Shown here: one piece after another, positions 37,697 through 47,000 of the stretch
How the letters are laid out: every line of letters begins with the position of its first letter
Position numbering within the stretch: the first letter of the stretch is position 1
The notes under the pieces: model-generated
What the model was told of the DNA's origin: nothing
Seen by the model: only the letters and a program-made list of their open reading frames with translations
The model's database searches: none
Translations under genes and position numbers: made by a program
Assembly: GCA_027452215.1 (NCBI GenBank)
Contig: DAIDGQ010000045.1
Location: forward strand, 62,001 to 126,000
DNA length: 64,000 bases
Reading direction: 5' to 3'
From: Granulicella sp.
Lineage (GTDB): Bacteria; Acidobacteriota; Terriglobia; Terriglobales; Acidobacteriaceae

Positions 37697-38557
37697 CTAC
37701 GGCTTAGCTTCCAAATCGGCATTCAAGTGCACCGCGCTGCCCGACACGCTCATCGTCCGGCTCCAGTCCGCATACCCCTTCTTCGTCACCGTAATCGTAT
37801 GCTTTCCCGCCGCCACAGACACCGTCGACGGCGTACTCCCCACAAAGTTTCCATCCACCGCGATATCCGCGCCCGGCACACTCGAATCGACCGACAAACT
37901 AGCTGTCGTCGCCTCAACCACTCCCGTCCCCGGCATCGACCCCGGCGCCACCATCTTCGCCATATCCAGCTTCATATCCCCCGCCACAAACGCCGTAACC
38001 TCGGTCCCCTTCGGAATCGTTATGTCCTTGCCATGCACAAACAGCAGCAGCGGCGCCGCAGGAAAGAACACAATCGCCGTCCCCACCATGCCCGCCGTCA
38101 TCGCTCCCGTATGTCCGCCGCCCTTGGCATTCTGCGTCGCACTCAGCGCAGCCTTCTCCCCGTCAATCAGGCGCACCGAGTCGACGTTGACGTCCAGCTT
38201 CCCACCCCGCCCCATGCTCCTCCTCGGCTCAGCCGTCGTCACCGTCGCCAGCGCCGGAGCACCCTTCGCTATCACCGGCACGCCCATCACATCCACCTCT
38301 TCCAGCACCTCAAACGAAACCTGCTGCCCCGTCTTCGCCGTCGCCGAAGTCAGATTCTCCGCCAGCCGCAGCTTCACCGGAGTTCCATCCATCAGCGTAT
38401 TCGGCAGCGGAGGTCCCGTCGGCGCCGTCACCGCTTGCCCTGCCACCGCCGCCCCACTCTTCACCGGAGCAGCCGCTTTGTCGGTTGTCGTCTTCTGGGC
38501 AAACACGGGAACAGCCATCACGAGCGCAGACAGCAGAAAGTACTTCGAAGTTTTCAC
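37697..38557 (-). CDS. Secreted PEGA-domain protein
   Basis: A 286-residue exported protein. The signal peptide covers ~20 residues (LLSALVMAVPVFAQ). The middle part (VKLRLAENLTSATAKTGQQV ... EEVDVMGVPVIAKG) resembles proteins with a beta-sandwich that handle envelope stress, and a short hydrophobic segment sits near residue 160. The C-terminal ~70 residues are a PEGA domain (SSVPGADIAVDGNFVGSTPS, then KHTITVTKKGYADW), a surface-associated beta module. No catalytic residues are evident. The start is GTG with GAGGAAA upstream. It converges with the preceding secreted protein. Confidence 0.85.
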   Translation of the reverse strand: MKTSKYFLLSALVMAVPVFAQKTTTDKAAAPVKSGAAVAGQAVTAPTGPPLPNTLMDGTPVKLRLAENLTSATAKTGQQVSFEVLEEVDVMGVPVIAKGAPALATVTTAEPRRSMGRGGKLDVNVDSVRLIDGEKAALSATQNAKGGGHTGAMTAGMVGTAIVFFPAAPLLLFVHGKDITIPKGTEVTAFVAGDMKLDMAKMVAPGSMPGTGVVEATTASLSVDSSVPGADIAVDGNFVGSTPSTVSVAAGKHTITVTKKGYADWSRTMSVSGSAVHLNADLEAKP

Positions 38558-38714
38558 GGTTTCCTCAAGGAGTGAATTAAAGTCACCGCCAGCCTAAGGC
38601 CCGATCACTCCAGACACAACATAATTCGCAATCCGCACCGAATATCGGCCCTCCACACGGTACATCCCCGCCCACCCCATCCTCATCCATCTCTACAGCA
38701 CACGAGGAACCACC

Positions 38715-38936
38715 ATGTCCGAGCACCACGACGCACCCAAGGCCCACGAAGCCCACGCCCCCCACGAAGACCCCACCACCGGCCCCCACGACCCCAAAGA
38801 GATCAACCCCAAAATCTCCTCCGACATCGCCCACTGGTCCAAAGAGTTCGGAGTCACCAGCCAGGTCCTCCACGAGGCCATCCGCGTGCACGGCACCCAC
38901 GTCGACAAGGTCCGCGCCGCCCTCCACTCCCACTAA
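38715..38936 (+). CDS. DUF3606-like small protein
   Basis: A 73-residue, His-rich protein. The C-terminal half (EINPKISSDIAHWSKEFGVT, then LHEAIRVHGTHVDKVRAAL) fits DUF3606, a short helical family with a W-x-x-x-F/L core and no known function. The N-terminal ~28 residues are low-complexity His/Pro/Glu. GAGGA lies eight bases upstream of the ATG. Confidence 0.75.
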   Translation: MSEHHDAPKAHEAHAPHEDPTTGPHDPKEINPKISSDIAHWSKEFGVTSQVLHEAIRVHGTHVDKVRAALHSH

Positions 38937-38948
38937 GCCCCCGCACAC

Positions 38949-39290
38949 CTACTCCCCCTCGGCCCCCACGCGAAGCCCCTCGCCGTCCGCGCAGGACCCA
39001 AACAATCCCGGAGCGGCCTCCCGCAGAGCCTCTCCGGCCACTCCCCCCTGGCACTTGGGACACCGCCGCGCATGGATGTCGCACCCATTCGCCCCATACT
39101 CCGCCCGGCAATGCCCGCAAACCATCTTGTAAATAATCTGCCCGGCAAACGACGCCGACGGAAACCCGGTCCTCGCCACCGTCCTCTGCCGGTTCGGATT
39201 CTCAAACCCCGGCACCGTCGTCCGCGCATCCGCCTTCGCCCCACCGCCCCCACCCCGCTTCGCCTTACCGCTGTACGCTCTCAGTTCCAT
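38949..39290 (-). CDS. Zinc-ribbon protein with repeat-derived C-terminus
   Basis: A 113-residue protein. It carries a probable zinc ribbon: CGHC near residue 58 and CPKC near residue 77, with an extra Cys/His between (GCDIHARR). The N-terminal half is basic and Gly-rich. The last ~15 residues are encoded by the dispersed hairpin element at 38967-38998, so the present C-terminus seems to come from element insertion with loss of the former stop. Possible roles are nucleic-acid binding or an accessory subunit; none is proven. GGAAGG lies close to the ATG. Confidence 0.65.
   Translation of the reverse strand: MELRAYSGKAKRGGGGGAKADARTTVPGFENPNRQRTVARTGFPSASFAGQIIYKMVCGHCRAEYGANGCDIHARRCPKCQGGVAGEALREAAPGLFGSCADGEGLRVGAEGE
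38967..38998. repeat. Dispersed two-hairpin element, single copy
   Basis: A 32-bp copy starting CACGCGAAGCCCCTCGCC and ending GTCCGCGCAGGACC, close to the third unit of the 28427-28532 array. Its two internal stems are GCGA/TCGC and GTCC/GGAC. It lies inside the 3' end of the zinc-ribbon gene. Confidence 0.85.
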
Positions 39291-39422
39291 CCTTCCAACC
39301 TAGCCGACACCCCTGTGCATCCACACCCCCACCGTAACCACCCGGCTCCCCCCACCCACTCCATCCCCAACGCGAAGCCGCCCCTGGCACGAATACCATA
39401 GCCCACGCCGCCCCGGGACCAC

Positions 39423-39473
39423 CACGCGAAGCCCCCCGGCCGTCCGCGCAGGACCCCGCCGTCCGCGCAGGAC
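39423..39473. repeat. Dispersed two-hairpin element, one and a half copies
   Basis: A copy at 39423-39455 is followed by a second right half (CGCCGTCCGCGCAGGAC) at 39457-39473, ending two bases before the stop codon of the DUF2846-like gene. A decayed copy may begin near 39369. Confidence 0.8.
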
Positions 39474-39474
39474 G

Positions 39475-40005
39475 CTATTTTGCGTGCCAGACGGCCGGCA
39501 CCGAGGTCTGCAGCAGTAGTTGACCCTCGTCTTCATCCACCACATCCACAAAATCCAGTGACGGATTCCGGCTCGTCGTCTCCCGCATCCGCACATAGTA
39601 GGTCTTGCCTGCCTGCGCCTCCAACCGATGCAGCGTAATCCCATCCTCCAGCGTCTGGATTGTGAACCCCTGCGCGCTCACGCACAGGTGATGCACCCCC
39701 GGATCAACCACCAGACCCAGATAGGTATGGCTCCGCGTAGCCCCAACCCACTTGCCATCCATCCCTACCCGTAGGGTCGGAGCATTCAGCGGTATCGGCA
39801 CGATATCTTCCACCAGGTAGATCATCGCCTTCCCCTCCGGCACCTCCCCAGCCGACCGGCGAGCCGCTCCCGAATGGACTTTGAAGCTCTGCGACATCAC
39901 CCCGCACGCCGCCACCGTCGCCGGAGCCGTCTTCGCCGACACCTGCGCCCCCGCCATCCCAAACCCCATTCCCACCACACCCAAAACCGCTACCCAAAAC
40001 TTCAT
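39475..40005 (-). CDS. Secreted DUF2846-like protein
   Basis: A 176-residue protein with a signal peptide (hydrophobic residues 3-18, AGAQ). The mature part has the DUF2846 pattern: a GKAMIYLVEDI strand, LRVGMDGKWVGATRSHTYLG, VVDPGVHHLCVS and AGKTYYVRM, which predicts a beta-sandwich lipoprotein-like fold. No lipobox is seen; Cys34 is not at a signal-peptidase II site. The function of the family is unknown. GGAGGAAGG lies upstream of the ATG. Confidence 0.8.
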   Translation of the reverse strand: MKFWVAVLGVVGMGFGMAGAQVSAKTAPATVAACGVMSQSFKVHSGAARRSAGEVPEGKAMIYLVEDIVPIPLNAPTLRVGMDGKWVGATRSHTYLGLVVDPGVHHLCVSAQGFTIQTLEDGITLHRLEAQAGKTYYVRMRETTSRNPSLDFVDVVDEDEGQLLLQTSVPAVWHAK

Positions 40006-40242
40006 CCCATCCTTCCTCCCTCGACCCGAAATACCCTCTTTTCGACACGGATGTCTGGAGCGGTAGACGACATAACTCGCTAATCCGGTTCATTTTGCAG
40101 CCTGCGCAACCCGTACCCTCCCTCAGTCACGCGGTTTGCAGCCCGAAACATGGCTCAGCAGGTACTGAAACACACACCTCCCGCCCCAGCCGCACCGCAA
40201 CATCGCGCGCAAAAGCCCGTCTATAAGTACAGAGGTTTCGAT

Positions 40243-41322
40243 ATGCCGAGGCACATTGCTCTACTGCTCGCCCTGGCCACTTTGTCCGCGACTGCCGCTG
40301 TTTCCCCCGCGCAGACCGCGTCCCCAGCGGGTCCAGCCAGTTCCACCGTCAACTCCCAGACCACGCAGTCTCAACCCGCGCCGATCGTACGCACTCCCCT
40401 AACTACCGCCAGTGAAGAGACTTACACCAAGCCCCTGACCACCGGCCAGGTCATCTCCCCCGGCAACGACACGGCCAGCGCGCAGGCCTCAACCGGAGTC
40501 TTCCTCCGCGTCGGCAAGAACAGCACCGTCAACGCCATCAGCATCGCTCCTCAAAACACCGAGCTCCGCGTCGCTCACGGCCTCGCCAACGTCAGCGTCC
40601 ACCTTCCCGTCACCCACGCTCAGATCCTGGTCGACCTCCCCGGCGGCCAAACCGCCCTCGTCAAGGACGGCTTCTACACCTTCAACGCCGAAACCAATAC
40701 CGTTCGGGTGCTCAAGGGTGAGGCCTTCGCCTACCCGGGAAACAGCGATAAGCCAATCAAACTAAAGGAAGACCACGCTCTGGTCTTCGGTGGCACCAAG
40801 CCGAAGCCGTTTGAGTTTGACCCGTTCGAAGCACGCGCAGATCTAGTGCCCTATGCCCTGCCTCCGGGCGGTATCGCAAGCGGCTCCGGCTATGCAGAGG
40901 ACGGTGGCGGCTACGGCGATGCCATTGGTGGGGGCGAGGGCTTTGCAGGCTATGGCGGGTTCGGACCCTACCTGGGATATCCCTATCCCTATGGCTTCGG
41001 GTTTGGTCTCGGTTTTGACGACTTTTATGGCTATCCCTATGGGTTTTATCCCTTTGGCCTAGGGTTTTACGGGCTCGGGTTTTATGGCGGTGGCTTCTAC
41101 GGCGGCGGATACGGCTATGGTCGCGGATACTGGGGCCACGGCGGATACGGTCGCGGGGGGCGTGGTCCGCGCGCCGGTGGCGGCGGTGGTGGCACCTTCC
41201 ATGGCGGCGGTGGATTCCGCGGCGGTGGTGGAGGATCATTCCGCGGCGGCGGCGGTGGCTTCGGTGGAGGAGGCGGGTTCCACGGAGGTGGTGGAGGCGG
41301 CGGCGGTGGTGGCCATCGCTAA
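40243..41322 (+). CDS. Exported FecR-like protein with Gly/Tyr-rich C-terminus
   Basis: A 359-residue exported protein. The ATG at 40243 (AGAGG seven bases upstream) gives a proper signal peptide, ALLLALATLSATAAVSPAQT. The middle part (residues ~75-190) has strands resembling a FecR beta domain: VFLRVGKNSTVNAI, TELRVAHGLANV, LVDLPGGQTALVKDGFYTF, VRVLKGEAFAYP. The last ~150 residues are low-complexity Gly/Tyr/Phe, then Gly/His/Arg, ending GGHR. It probably forms a surface or matrix structure; no TonB or sigma partner is adjacent. It shares its signal sequence and tail style with the next gene. Confidence 0.75.
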   Translation: MPRHIALLLALATLSATAAVSPAQTASPAGPASSTVNSQTTQSQPAPIVRTPLTTASEETYTKPLTTGQVISPGNDTASAQASTGVFLRVGKNSTVNAISIAPQNTELRVAHGLANVSVHLPVTHAQILVDLPGGQTALVKDGFYTFNAETNTVRVLKGEAFAYPGNSDKPIKLKEDHALVFGGTKPKPFEFDPFEARADLVPYALPPGGIASGSGYAEDGGGYGDAIGGGEGFAGYGGFGPYLGYPYPYGFGFGLGFDDFYGYPYGFYPFGLGFYGLGFYGGGFYGGGYGYGRGYWGHGGYGRGGRGPRAGGGGGGTFHGGGGFRGGGGGSFRGGGGGFGGGGGFHGGGGGGGGGGHR

Positions 41323-41348
41323 CCGTCGCATGAGGAACTACAGCAGCA

Positions 41349-41385
41349 AAGGGCGTCCGGATACAGTCGGGCGCCCTTCTTGTTT
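41349..41385 (+). terminator. Terminator after first Gly-rich gene
   Basis: AAGGGCG (41349-41355) pairs with CGCCCTT (41372-41378), followed by CTTGTTT. It lies 27 bp after the stop and before the second Gly-rich gene, so the two genes are probably separately transcribed or attenuated. Confidence 0.65.
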
Positions 41386-41463
41386 GGGTTGCGATCGAGG
41401 CAGATGGAACCTCACCGCAACATTTCATTCGGTTTGGGATTAATACAAAGCGAGGTATTGATT

Positions 41464-42234
41464 ATGTCCAGGCGCAACGTTCTCCTTCTAGCCCTGGCCA
41501 CTCTGTCCGCGGCTGCTGCAACCTCTCTTGCGCAGACCGCTCACCCAGCGGTCACAGGAAATACCACTTACACCCAAGACCACGCAGCACCGATCGTACG
41601 CGTAGCTCCTCCGGCGGTCTCCACAGATCAGAACACCGGTTCCGGCGCTGGCCAATCCGCAGATGTCGGCCAGGATGCCAGCAGCGCTGAGCAGGCCAAC
41701 GCGGACGCAGCGCAATCCGCCTATACAAGCGCTCAAGCAGACTACCCCGACAATCAGCCCGCCTATGCCGACAGCGCTGACCCCAACTACGCTCTCGTCT
41801 CAGACGACGATGACGAAGGTGATGACGACGATGGAGGAGTCGTGACCTATGCCTATCCAAGCTACGGATATGGCTACCCCTACGGCTACGGCTATGCCTA
41901 CCCCAACTATGGGTATGGCTATCCCTACGGATTCGGCATTGGCTTCGGAGGCTTTGGCTACGGTGGCTTCGGCTTTCGTGGTGATGACGATGGCCGCGGC
42001 TGGGGCTGGGGTGGTGATGGGTTCCGTGGAGGCTACGGCGGCGAACATGGAGGCTATGGTGAAGGATTCCGCGGTGGCTACGGAGGAGAGCACGGCGGCT
42101 ACGGAGGAGGCGGATTCCGCGGCGGTGACCACGGTGGATTCCACGGTGGAGGCAATGGTGGATTCCACGGCGGCGGCAATGGTGGATTCCACGGCGGCGG
42201 AGGTGGATTCCACGGCGGCGGCGGGCATCGCTAG
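41464..42234 (+). CDS. Exported Gly/Tyr/His-rich low-complexity protein
   Basis: A 256-residue exported protein. The signal peptide (NVLLLALATLSAAAATSLAQT) is nearly the same as in the upstream gene, and both have an APIVR motif after it. The second half is acidic (DDDDEGDDDDG), then Tyr/Pro/Gly repeats (GYGYPYGYGY), then GGFHGGGNGGFHGG repeats ending GGGHR. There is no FecR-like part. The repeats suggest a structural or metal-binding surface protein, the His-rich tail being suited to metal. The start is set by the signal and a GAGG motif nine bases upstream. Confidence 0.72.
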   Translation: MSRRNVLLLALATLSAAAATSLAQTAHPAVTGNTTYTQDHAAPIVRVAPPAVSTDQNTGSGAGQSADVGQDASSAEQANADAAQSAYTSAQADYPDNQPAYADSADPNYALVSDDDDEGDDDDGGVVTYAYPSYGYGYPYGYGYAYPNYGYGYPYGFGIGFGGFGYGGFGFRGDDDGRGWGWGGDGFRGGYGGEHGGYGEGFRGGYGGEHGGYGGGGFRGGDHGGFHGGGNGGFHGGGNGGFHGGGGGFHGGGGHR

Positions 42235-42244
42235 TCGAGCCTTT

Positions 42245-42284
42245 GAGCGGGCTTCCTGACGTCCAGGTAGCCCGCTCCCTGTTC
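42245..42284 (+). terminator. Terminator after second Gly-rich gene
   Basis: GAGCGGGCT (42245-42253) pairs with AGCCCGCTC (42269-42277), a 9-bp stem, followed by CCTGTTCTT, 10 bp after the stop codon. Confidence 0.7.
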
Positions 42285-42400
42285 TTAGAGGCACTCTGCT
42301 CCCAAACGCATGGCTCGGACAGTTCACGGCGCGATCACTTCATCTTCATCGGTGCGGGATCAGTTCGCGGCCGCCAGCGTTGACGCTACAATCAGCCATC

Positions 42401-43021
42401 ATGCGAATAGGGTTCTTCGGCGGCAGTTTCGACCCTCCACACCTCGGGCACTTAGCGGCTGCGCGAGCGGCTGCAAAGGCCGTGTCCCTTGATCGGGTGT
42501 TGTTTGTCCCAACCGCGCAACAGCCGCTCAAACCTGACGGCGCCGCTGCCCCTTATCGGGATCGGCTGGCCATGGTCTCGCTCCTCTGCGACCTCCAGCC
42601 TGCGAACGCTGCACCTCGCTTTGAGGCCTCCTCGCTCGATGCGCCACTCCCCGGCGCGATGCCAAACTATACCGTCGACACGCTCGCGCGGCTGCGCGAT
42701 ACGTTGGATCCCGCTGACACACTCTTTGCCATCATTGGCGCCGATGCTTTCCTCGGGATGCCCCGCTGGCGGTCGCCCGAGGCACTGTTTAGTCTGGCAG
42801 AGTGGGTCGTCGTCAGCCGTCCCAACGTGTCATTTGAAGCTATTGACGAGCTCCACCTTACGCCTGTCCAGCAGCAGCGTATTCATTGGGTGAGCGATGT
42901 ACACGAGCCCGCCAATGCCACTGACATCCGAGCGCTGCTTCACGAAGGGTCGGACTGTGCAGGTCTGCTGCCTGGGGCCCTCCTTCAGTACATACAGAGC
43001 CATCATCTGTATGGGTGCTGA
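42401..43021 (+). CDS. nadD: Nicotinate-nucleotide adenylyltransferase
   Basis: A 206-residue enzyme that adenylates nicotinate mononucleotide in NAD biosynthesis. The nucleotidyltransferase motif is GGSFDPPHLGH at residues 7-17, with HxGH at 14-17. A further family segment is FAIIGADAFLGMPRWRSPE. The C-terminal ISSTxIR motif of most NadD proteins is replaced by NATDIRALL, a modest deviation. The ATG at 42401 fits the motif position; an ATG seven codons upstream is less likely. It lies before rsfS, a common pairing in bacteria. Confidence 0.95.
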   Translation: MRIGFFGGSFDPPHLGHLAAARAAAKAVSLDRVLFVPTAQQPLKPDGAAAPYRDRLAMVSLLCDLQPANAAPRFEASSLDAPLPGAMPNYTVDTLARLRDTLDPADTLFAIIGADAFLGMPRWRSPEALFSLAEWVVVSRPNVSFEAIDELHLTPVQQQRIHWVSDVHEPANATDIRALLHEGSDCAGLLPGALLQYIQSHHLYGC

Positions 43022-43116
43022 GCCAGGGTCCCTGAACCCTTACCGGCAACTTGAGTCAAACAACACCACGCCCCCGCCCGTGCCTGCGCTACCATTGAGG
43101 TTGCACAAGGAGTCTT

Positions 43117-43809
43117 ATGGCAAGCAATAAGAAGCAACAGGTTCAGCAACTCCTCGCCGCTGCGGCAGCGGCGTGCGAAGACAAGAAGGCTGAAGACATT
43201 CGTATTCTGGCTCTTGATCCCTCCGAGAGCGGTCTCACCGATTACTTCCTCATCTGCACCGGCATGAGCGATCGTCAGAACGTCGCCATCACAGATGAGA
43301 TCGAGATTCGACTCAAGCGCGACTTCGGAACGTATCCCAACTCCGTCGAGGGACGTCGTCAGGGCGAGTGGGTTCTTATGGATTACGTCGACTTTATTGT
43401 CCATGTATTCTCTGCCGAGAAGCGCGCCTTCTATGGCCTCGAGCGGCTGCGTAAATCAGCCACCGTCCTCAGCATCGCGGAGCTCAACGCCGAGATCAAG
43501 GCCGCAATCGCCGCCACGCGCAAGAAGCCTGCGTCAAGCACCAAGCCAGGGACGAAGGTAAAGGCCGCCGCGACGAAGAAAACAGTCGCACTGAAGAAAG
43601 TCTCTGCGACAAAGCCGACGCCCGTCGCAGCGAAGAAGATCGCCTCCAGCAAGGCCGCGGCGACGCCAGCCTCTAGCAAGAAGATCGTGACAGTCAAGAA
43701 GTCGTCGGCAAAGACAGCTGCCCGCACTGCGAAGGCCGCCGTGAAGAAGTCTCCATCCAAAGCAACGGGCACCAAGAAGACAGCAGCAAAGAAAGCGGCA
43801 AAGAAGTAG
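43117..43809 (+). CDS. rsfS: Ribosomal silencing factor RsfS with Lys/Ala-rich C-terminal extension
   Basis: A 230-residue protein. Residues 1-~118 are the RsfS/Iojap domain: DIRILALDPSESGLTDYFLI, then GMSDRQNVAITDEIEIRL, GEWVLMDYVDFIVHVFS, and FYGLERLR. RsfS binds ribosomal protein L14 and blocks subunit joining when nutrients are short. Residues ~119-230 are a Lys/Ala/Thr/Ser extension, with KKTAAKKAAKK-type repeats, resembling eukaryotic H1 or bacterial histone-like tails, and this doubles the usual length. The tail could bind rRNA or DNA. AAGGAG is an excellent ribosome-binding site. The tail is seen directly; its function is unknown. Confidence 0.93.
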   Translation: MASNKKQQVQQLLAAAAAACEDKKAEDIRILALDPSESGLTDYFLICTGMSDRQNVAITDEIEIRLKRDFGTYPNSVEGRRQGEWVLMDYVDFIVHVFSAEKRAFYGLERLRKSATVLSIAELNAEIKAAIAATRKKPASSTKPGTKVKAAATKKTVALKKVSATKPTPVAAKKIASSKAAATPASSKKIVTVKKSSAKTAARTAKAAVKKSPSKATGTKKTAAKKAAKK

Positions 43810-43871
43810 ACACTATCCTCTGCAGTGGCGAGCTTCCTCTGGTCGGAAGATCCTTATGAAGCTGTTTCCAA

Positions 43872-43910
43872 CAGCAAAGAGCCCTCGGTTCCCCGAGGGC
43901 TCTTTTGCTG
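43872..43910 (+). terminator. rsfS terminator
   Basis: AAAGAGCCCTCGG (43876-43888) and CCGAGGGCTCTTT (43893-43905) form a perfect 13-bp stem with a TTCC loop. Flanking CAGC and GCTG can extend the pairing. A classic strong terminator about 65 bp after the rsfS stop. Confidence 0.85.
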
Positions 43911-43943
43911 CCTGACTTTATTCCGGTCGTCGCAGCTCGCCCC

Positions 43944-43983
43944 AAAAGAAAAAGCAGGGAGACGGATGAATCCGCTCCCTGCT
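43944..43983 (-). terminator. Terminator of the first TonB receptor gene
   Basis: AGCAGGGAG (43953-43961) and CTCCCTGCT (43975-43983) form a 9-bp stem. On the minus strand it is followed by TTTTTCTTTT, a good intrinsic terminator, 50 bp after the receptor stop. Confidence 0.85.
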
Positions 43984-44032
43984 CAAGTTGCGCAGTCATT
44001 TGCAATCGGTCAACATCGGGACCGATCCAGGG

Positions 44033-47000
44033 TTAGAAGGTGAACGTTGCTTGCAGACGAATGCCGCGGGGATGCTGGTAGTAAAGCGGCTTGCCATACT
44101 GGCTGTTGATCGTCTCGGGGCCACCCTGGCTGTTGGTAGGTTCACCGTTCACCGGAATACCATTCAACGCTGTCTGCATGTCGTACGGCTTGGTTGCTGC
44201 GCTGTAGAATGCCAGTCCGCCTGGGTTATTCGTTGTGCCATCTCCACCGAGACTCTGTCCATTCGGAGTAATGTACTGATTTCCTTCGTAGGCGGAATCG
44301 ATCTGTGAGTAAACTGCCGTGACGGCGTGCTGGTTGAGCGCGTTCGTCGCTGTTGCAGAGAACTTCGCAGACATGCTGTCGGTGATCCGGTACTCCTGGT
44401 CTATTTGAAGATCAGACTCGATGTACCAAGGGTTCCGGTAGGTATAGGGTTTGCTCACGGTAACAGCACCATTGTTCAAGTTCTGGGTGATGTCTGCCCA
44501 CCTGCCCCAGTTGAACGACTTGACTGGGAATGCATTGAAGCTGAGGCCTACATCTGTATAGCTGGTGTTGGGCGAGCCTTGGTAAAAGTACTGGAAGATG
44601 CCGAAGTTCGTAGTGAAGTTACGCAGCCACTTCAGCTGGTAGTAGGCATTGCCCTTGAAGGTGTTGGGACGATCGGTCGGCAAAAGCCCGCTCGATGACT
44701 GACCAAACGAGTTGTATTGGAAGTACGGCTCGTCAAACGCGCGACTGTTGTTTGGCGAATTGCGTCCACCGTTACCACCATCCGAAAGATCCGAACTGGT
44801 GAGACCGGTGTAGTTGCCGCGAAGCCTGCTGTACGTGTACGAGAACAGGCCTGCCCAATGATTGCTCACAGCCTTCTGCAGGCGGAATTCGACTCCGTCA
44901 TAGCTGCGGGCGGCAGCCGGGTTCGTGGAAGGGAGACTCGTTCCAACTGGAGGTACGCAACCGGCATTACCCGCGCCATAAAGGAAGTTGCAATAGCTCG
45001 AAATGGACGCGTTTGCACCCTGCCCTGGATTCACGATGACGAAGGTCTCTCCCACCTGGTTGTTATAAACAGCCGCGTCTTCGATCACGTGGTCAAGCCG
45101 ACGCCTGTCGTAGCGAGCTTCGAGAGCCAGCGTGCGGCTGAGTTGGTAATCGACTCCGGCAAGAGCCTCGTGCTGCTCGTAAGGCTTGAGGCCTGGTGCG
45201 ACTCCCTCTTGCTGCGAGCTGCAGGTGGAGCAAGTGGTCGGGAAGGCGCGCTGGTTGAGGTTCTCGATGAAGGATAGACCAGGAGGCGTCGTACCACCCG
45301 CAAAGAGGGCCTGGGTGGAAGTATCACCACTTGGGCAATAGCGGCTGCTGCTATTGAATTGCGGAACGATCGAGCTCAATTGATCTGTATTAAGAGCGTA
45401 GGTGCAATTGTTCCAGTACTGACCACCAAACGAGCTGATAGCAACGTTCAACTTCATCTGGTCATAGAACTGACCATATCCGCCGAACACCTTCACCTTG
45501 CCGTTTTGGAAAACATCCCAGGCTCCGCCCACGCGGACAGCAATTTTGTCGCCCCAACCGAAGTTGATTGGCTTTGCAGGAGCTCCGTTACCAACGGCTT
45601 CGCCGGGGAGGTATTCCTTCTCCAAACGGAGACCGTAGTCCAGCGTCACACCCCTTCCGATGGTCCATGAGTCCTGACCATAGAAGCCATTGTCATAAGC
45701 AATCGCTTTGCCACCGGTTCCGAAGTCATAAACTGTGACGTACCCGAATTTGCCTTCACAAGCACCCTTTGAATTGACGTACGTCTGTTGTGCGCAGTTC
45801 GCTACGCCCTCCGGGCTTCCCGGGGAGTAGAAGGCGGACTGACCAGCGAACACCTGGAAGTAGGGCTCGTTGTAGACCTGCTGAATCAAGTTCGAATTGC
45901 GATTCAACTGATAGCCGAACTTGAAGTTGTGAGTGCCCAGACCCGTGCTCTTATACCAGGAGAAGTCCTGATCCACCTCGATGGCCTTGCTGGAGTTGAA
46001 GTTTGTTTGCTGAACGAGAGGGCCGCTCTGGTATCCCTGGTTCTGATAGAGCGGTGAAGTCGAAGGAATTGGGGTACCGTCTGCCTCTTTGGCGCCCACA
46101 CCACTTGTTTGGAAACCGTAGACAACGCCTCCCTGCGGATAGCCGAAGTCATGGTAGTTTTCGAAGTAATATCCAAAGCGTGTGGTTGATACGATGCTTG
46201 GAGTAATAGTGATATCCGCACCCGTATTCACTGTCGTGTTGGGAGCGTCATAGCCGAGCGTGTGCGCATAGTTCGCGGGGCTGTTCCCGGACGCGGTGTT
46301 GTAATAGCCTTGGGTTGAGTCAGCCTGGGGAAGGTTCTCGCCATACTGCTTCTGCAACTGGTAAAGCCAGGAGCCGAAGACACGAATCTTCTTGCTGACC
46401 TGCGCATCAACCCGCGCTGTAGTGTAATAAGTGTCCGTATTCTGGCTGAATGGAAGAACTCCGACTGCGGGGTTGCCAAGCGACGCCGGGCCGTAGTTGA
46501 CCGTATTTTCATAGCGAGTCAACTGTGGGTTGAAACCGACGAAGAAGAACAATTTGTCTCGCCACTTGCCGTAAGGAACAAGGGGTCCACCAAGCGTGAA
46601 GCCCGGGAAGATATCACTTGTCTTAGGCTTCTGGGGTTGGTAGTTCTGGTACGTGGCATCGCTGTAGCCCTGATAGCCAGCAGTAGAGCCAGTCCAATTA
46701 GTCTTCACGATGCTGCTTGACGGATCGTAGCGAGCGAATGCATTGAGCCCTCCGTCCAGCGCCTGATTTTCAAATTGCATGAAAACCGAACCGTGATAGT
46801 GGGGCGAACCCTTCTTCATGATGACGTTGACAACGCCACCTAGCGCTCCGCCATATTCAGCCTGCACACCAGAACTCTTAATCTCGACCTCTTGAATGAA
46901 GTCGAAGGGAACGTTCGTGTGGGAGTAGCCACCGATCAGGTTGGCCGTCTCCTGGCCTTCCACGAGGTAGGAGTTCTCAGAGTCTGACGCACCGGCGATA

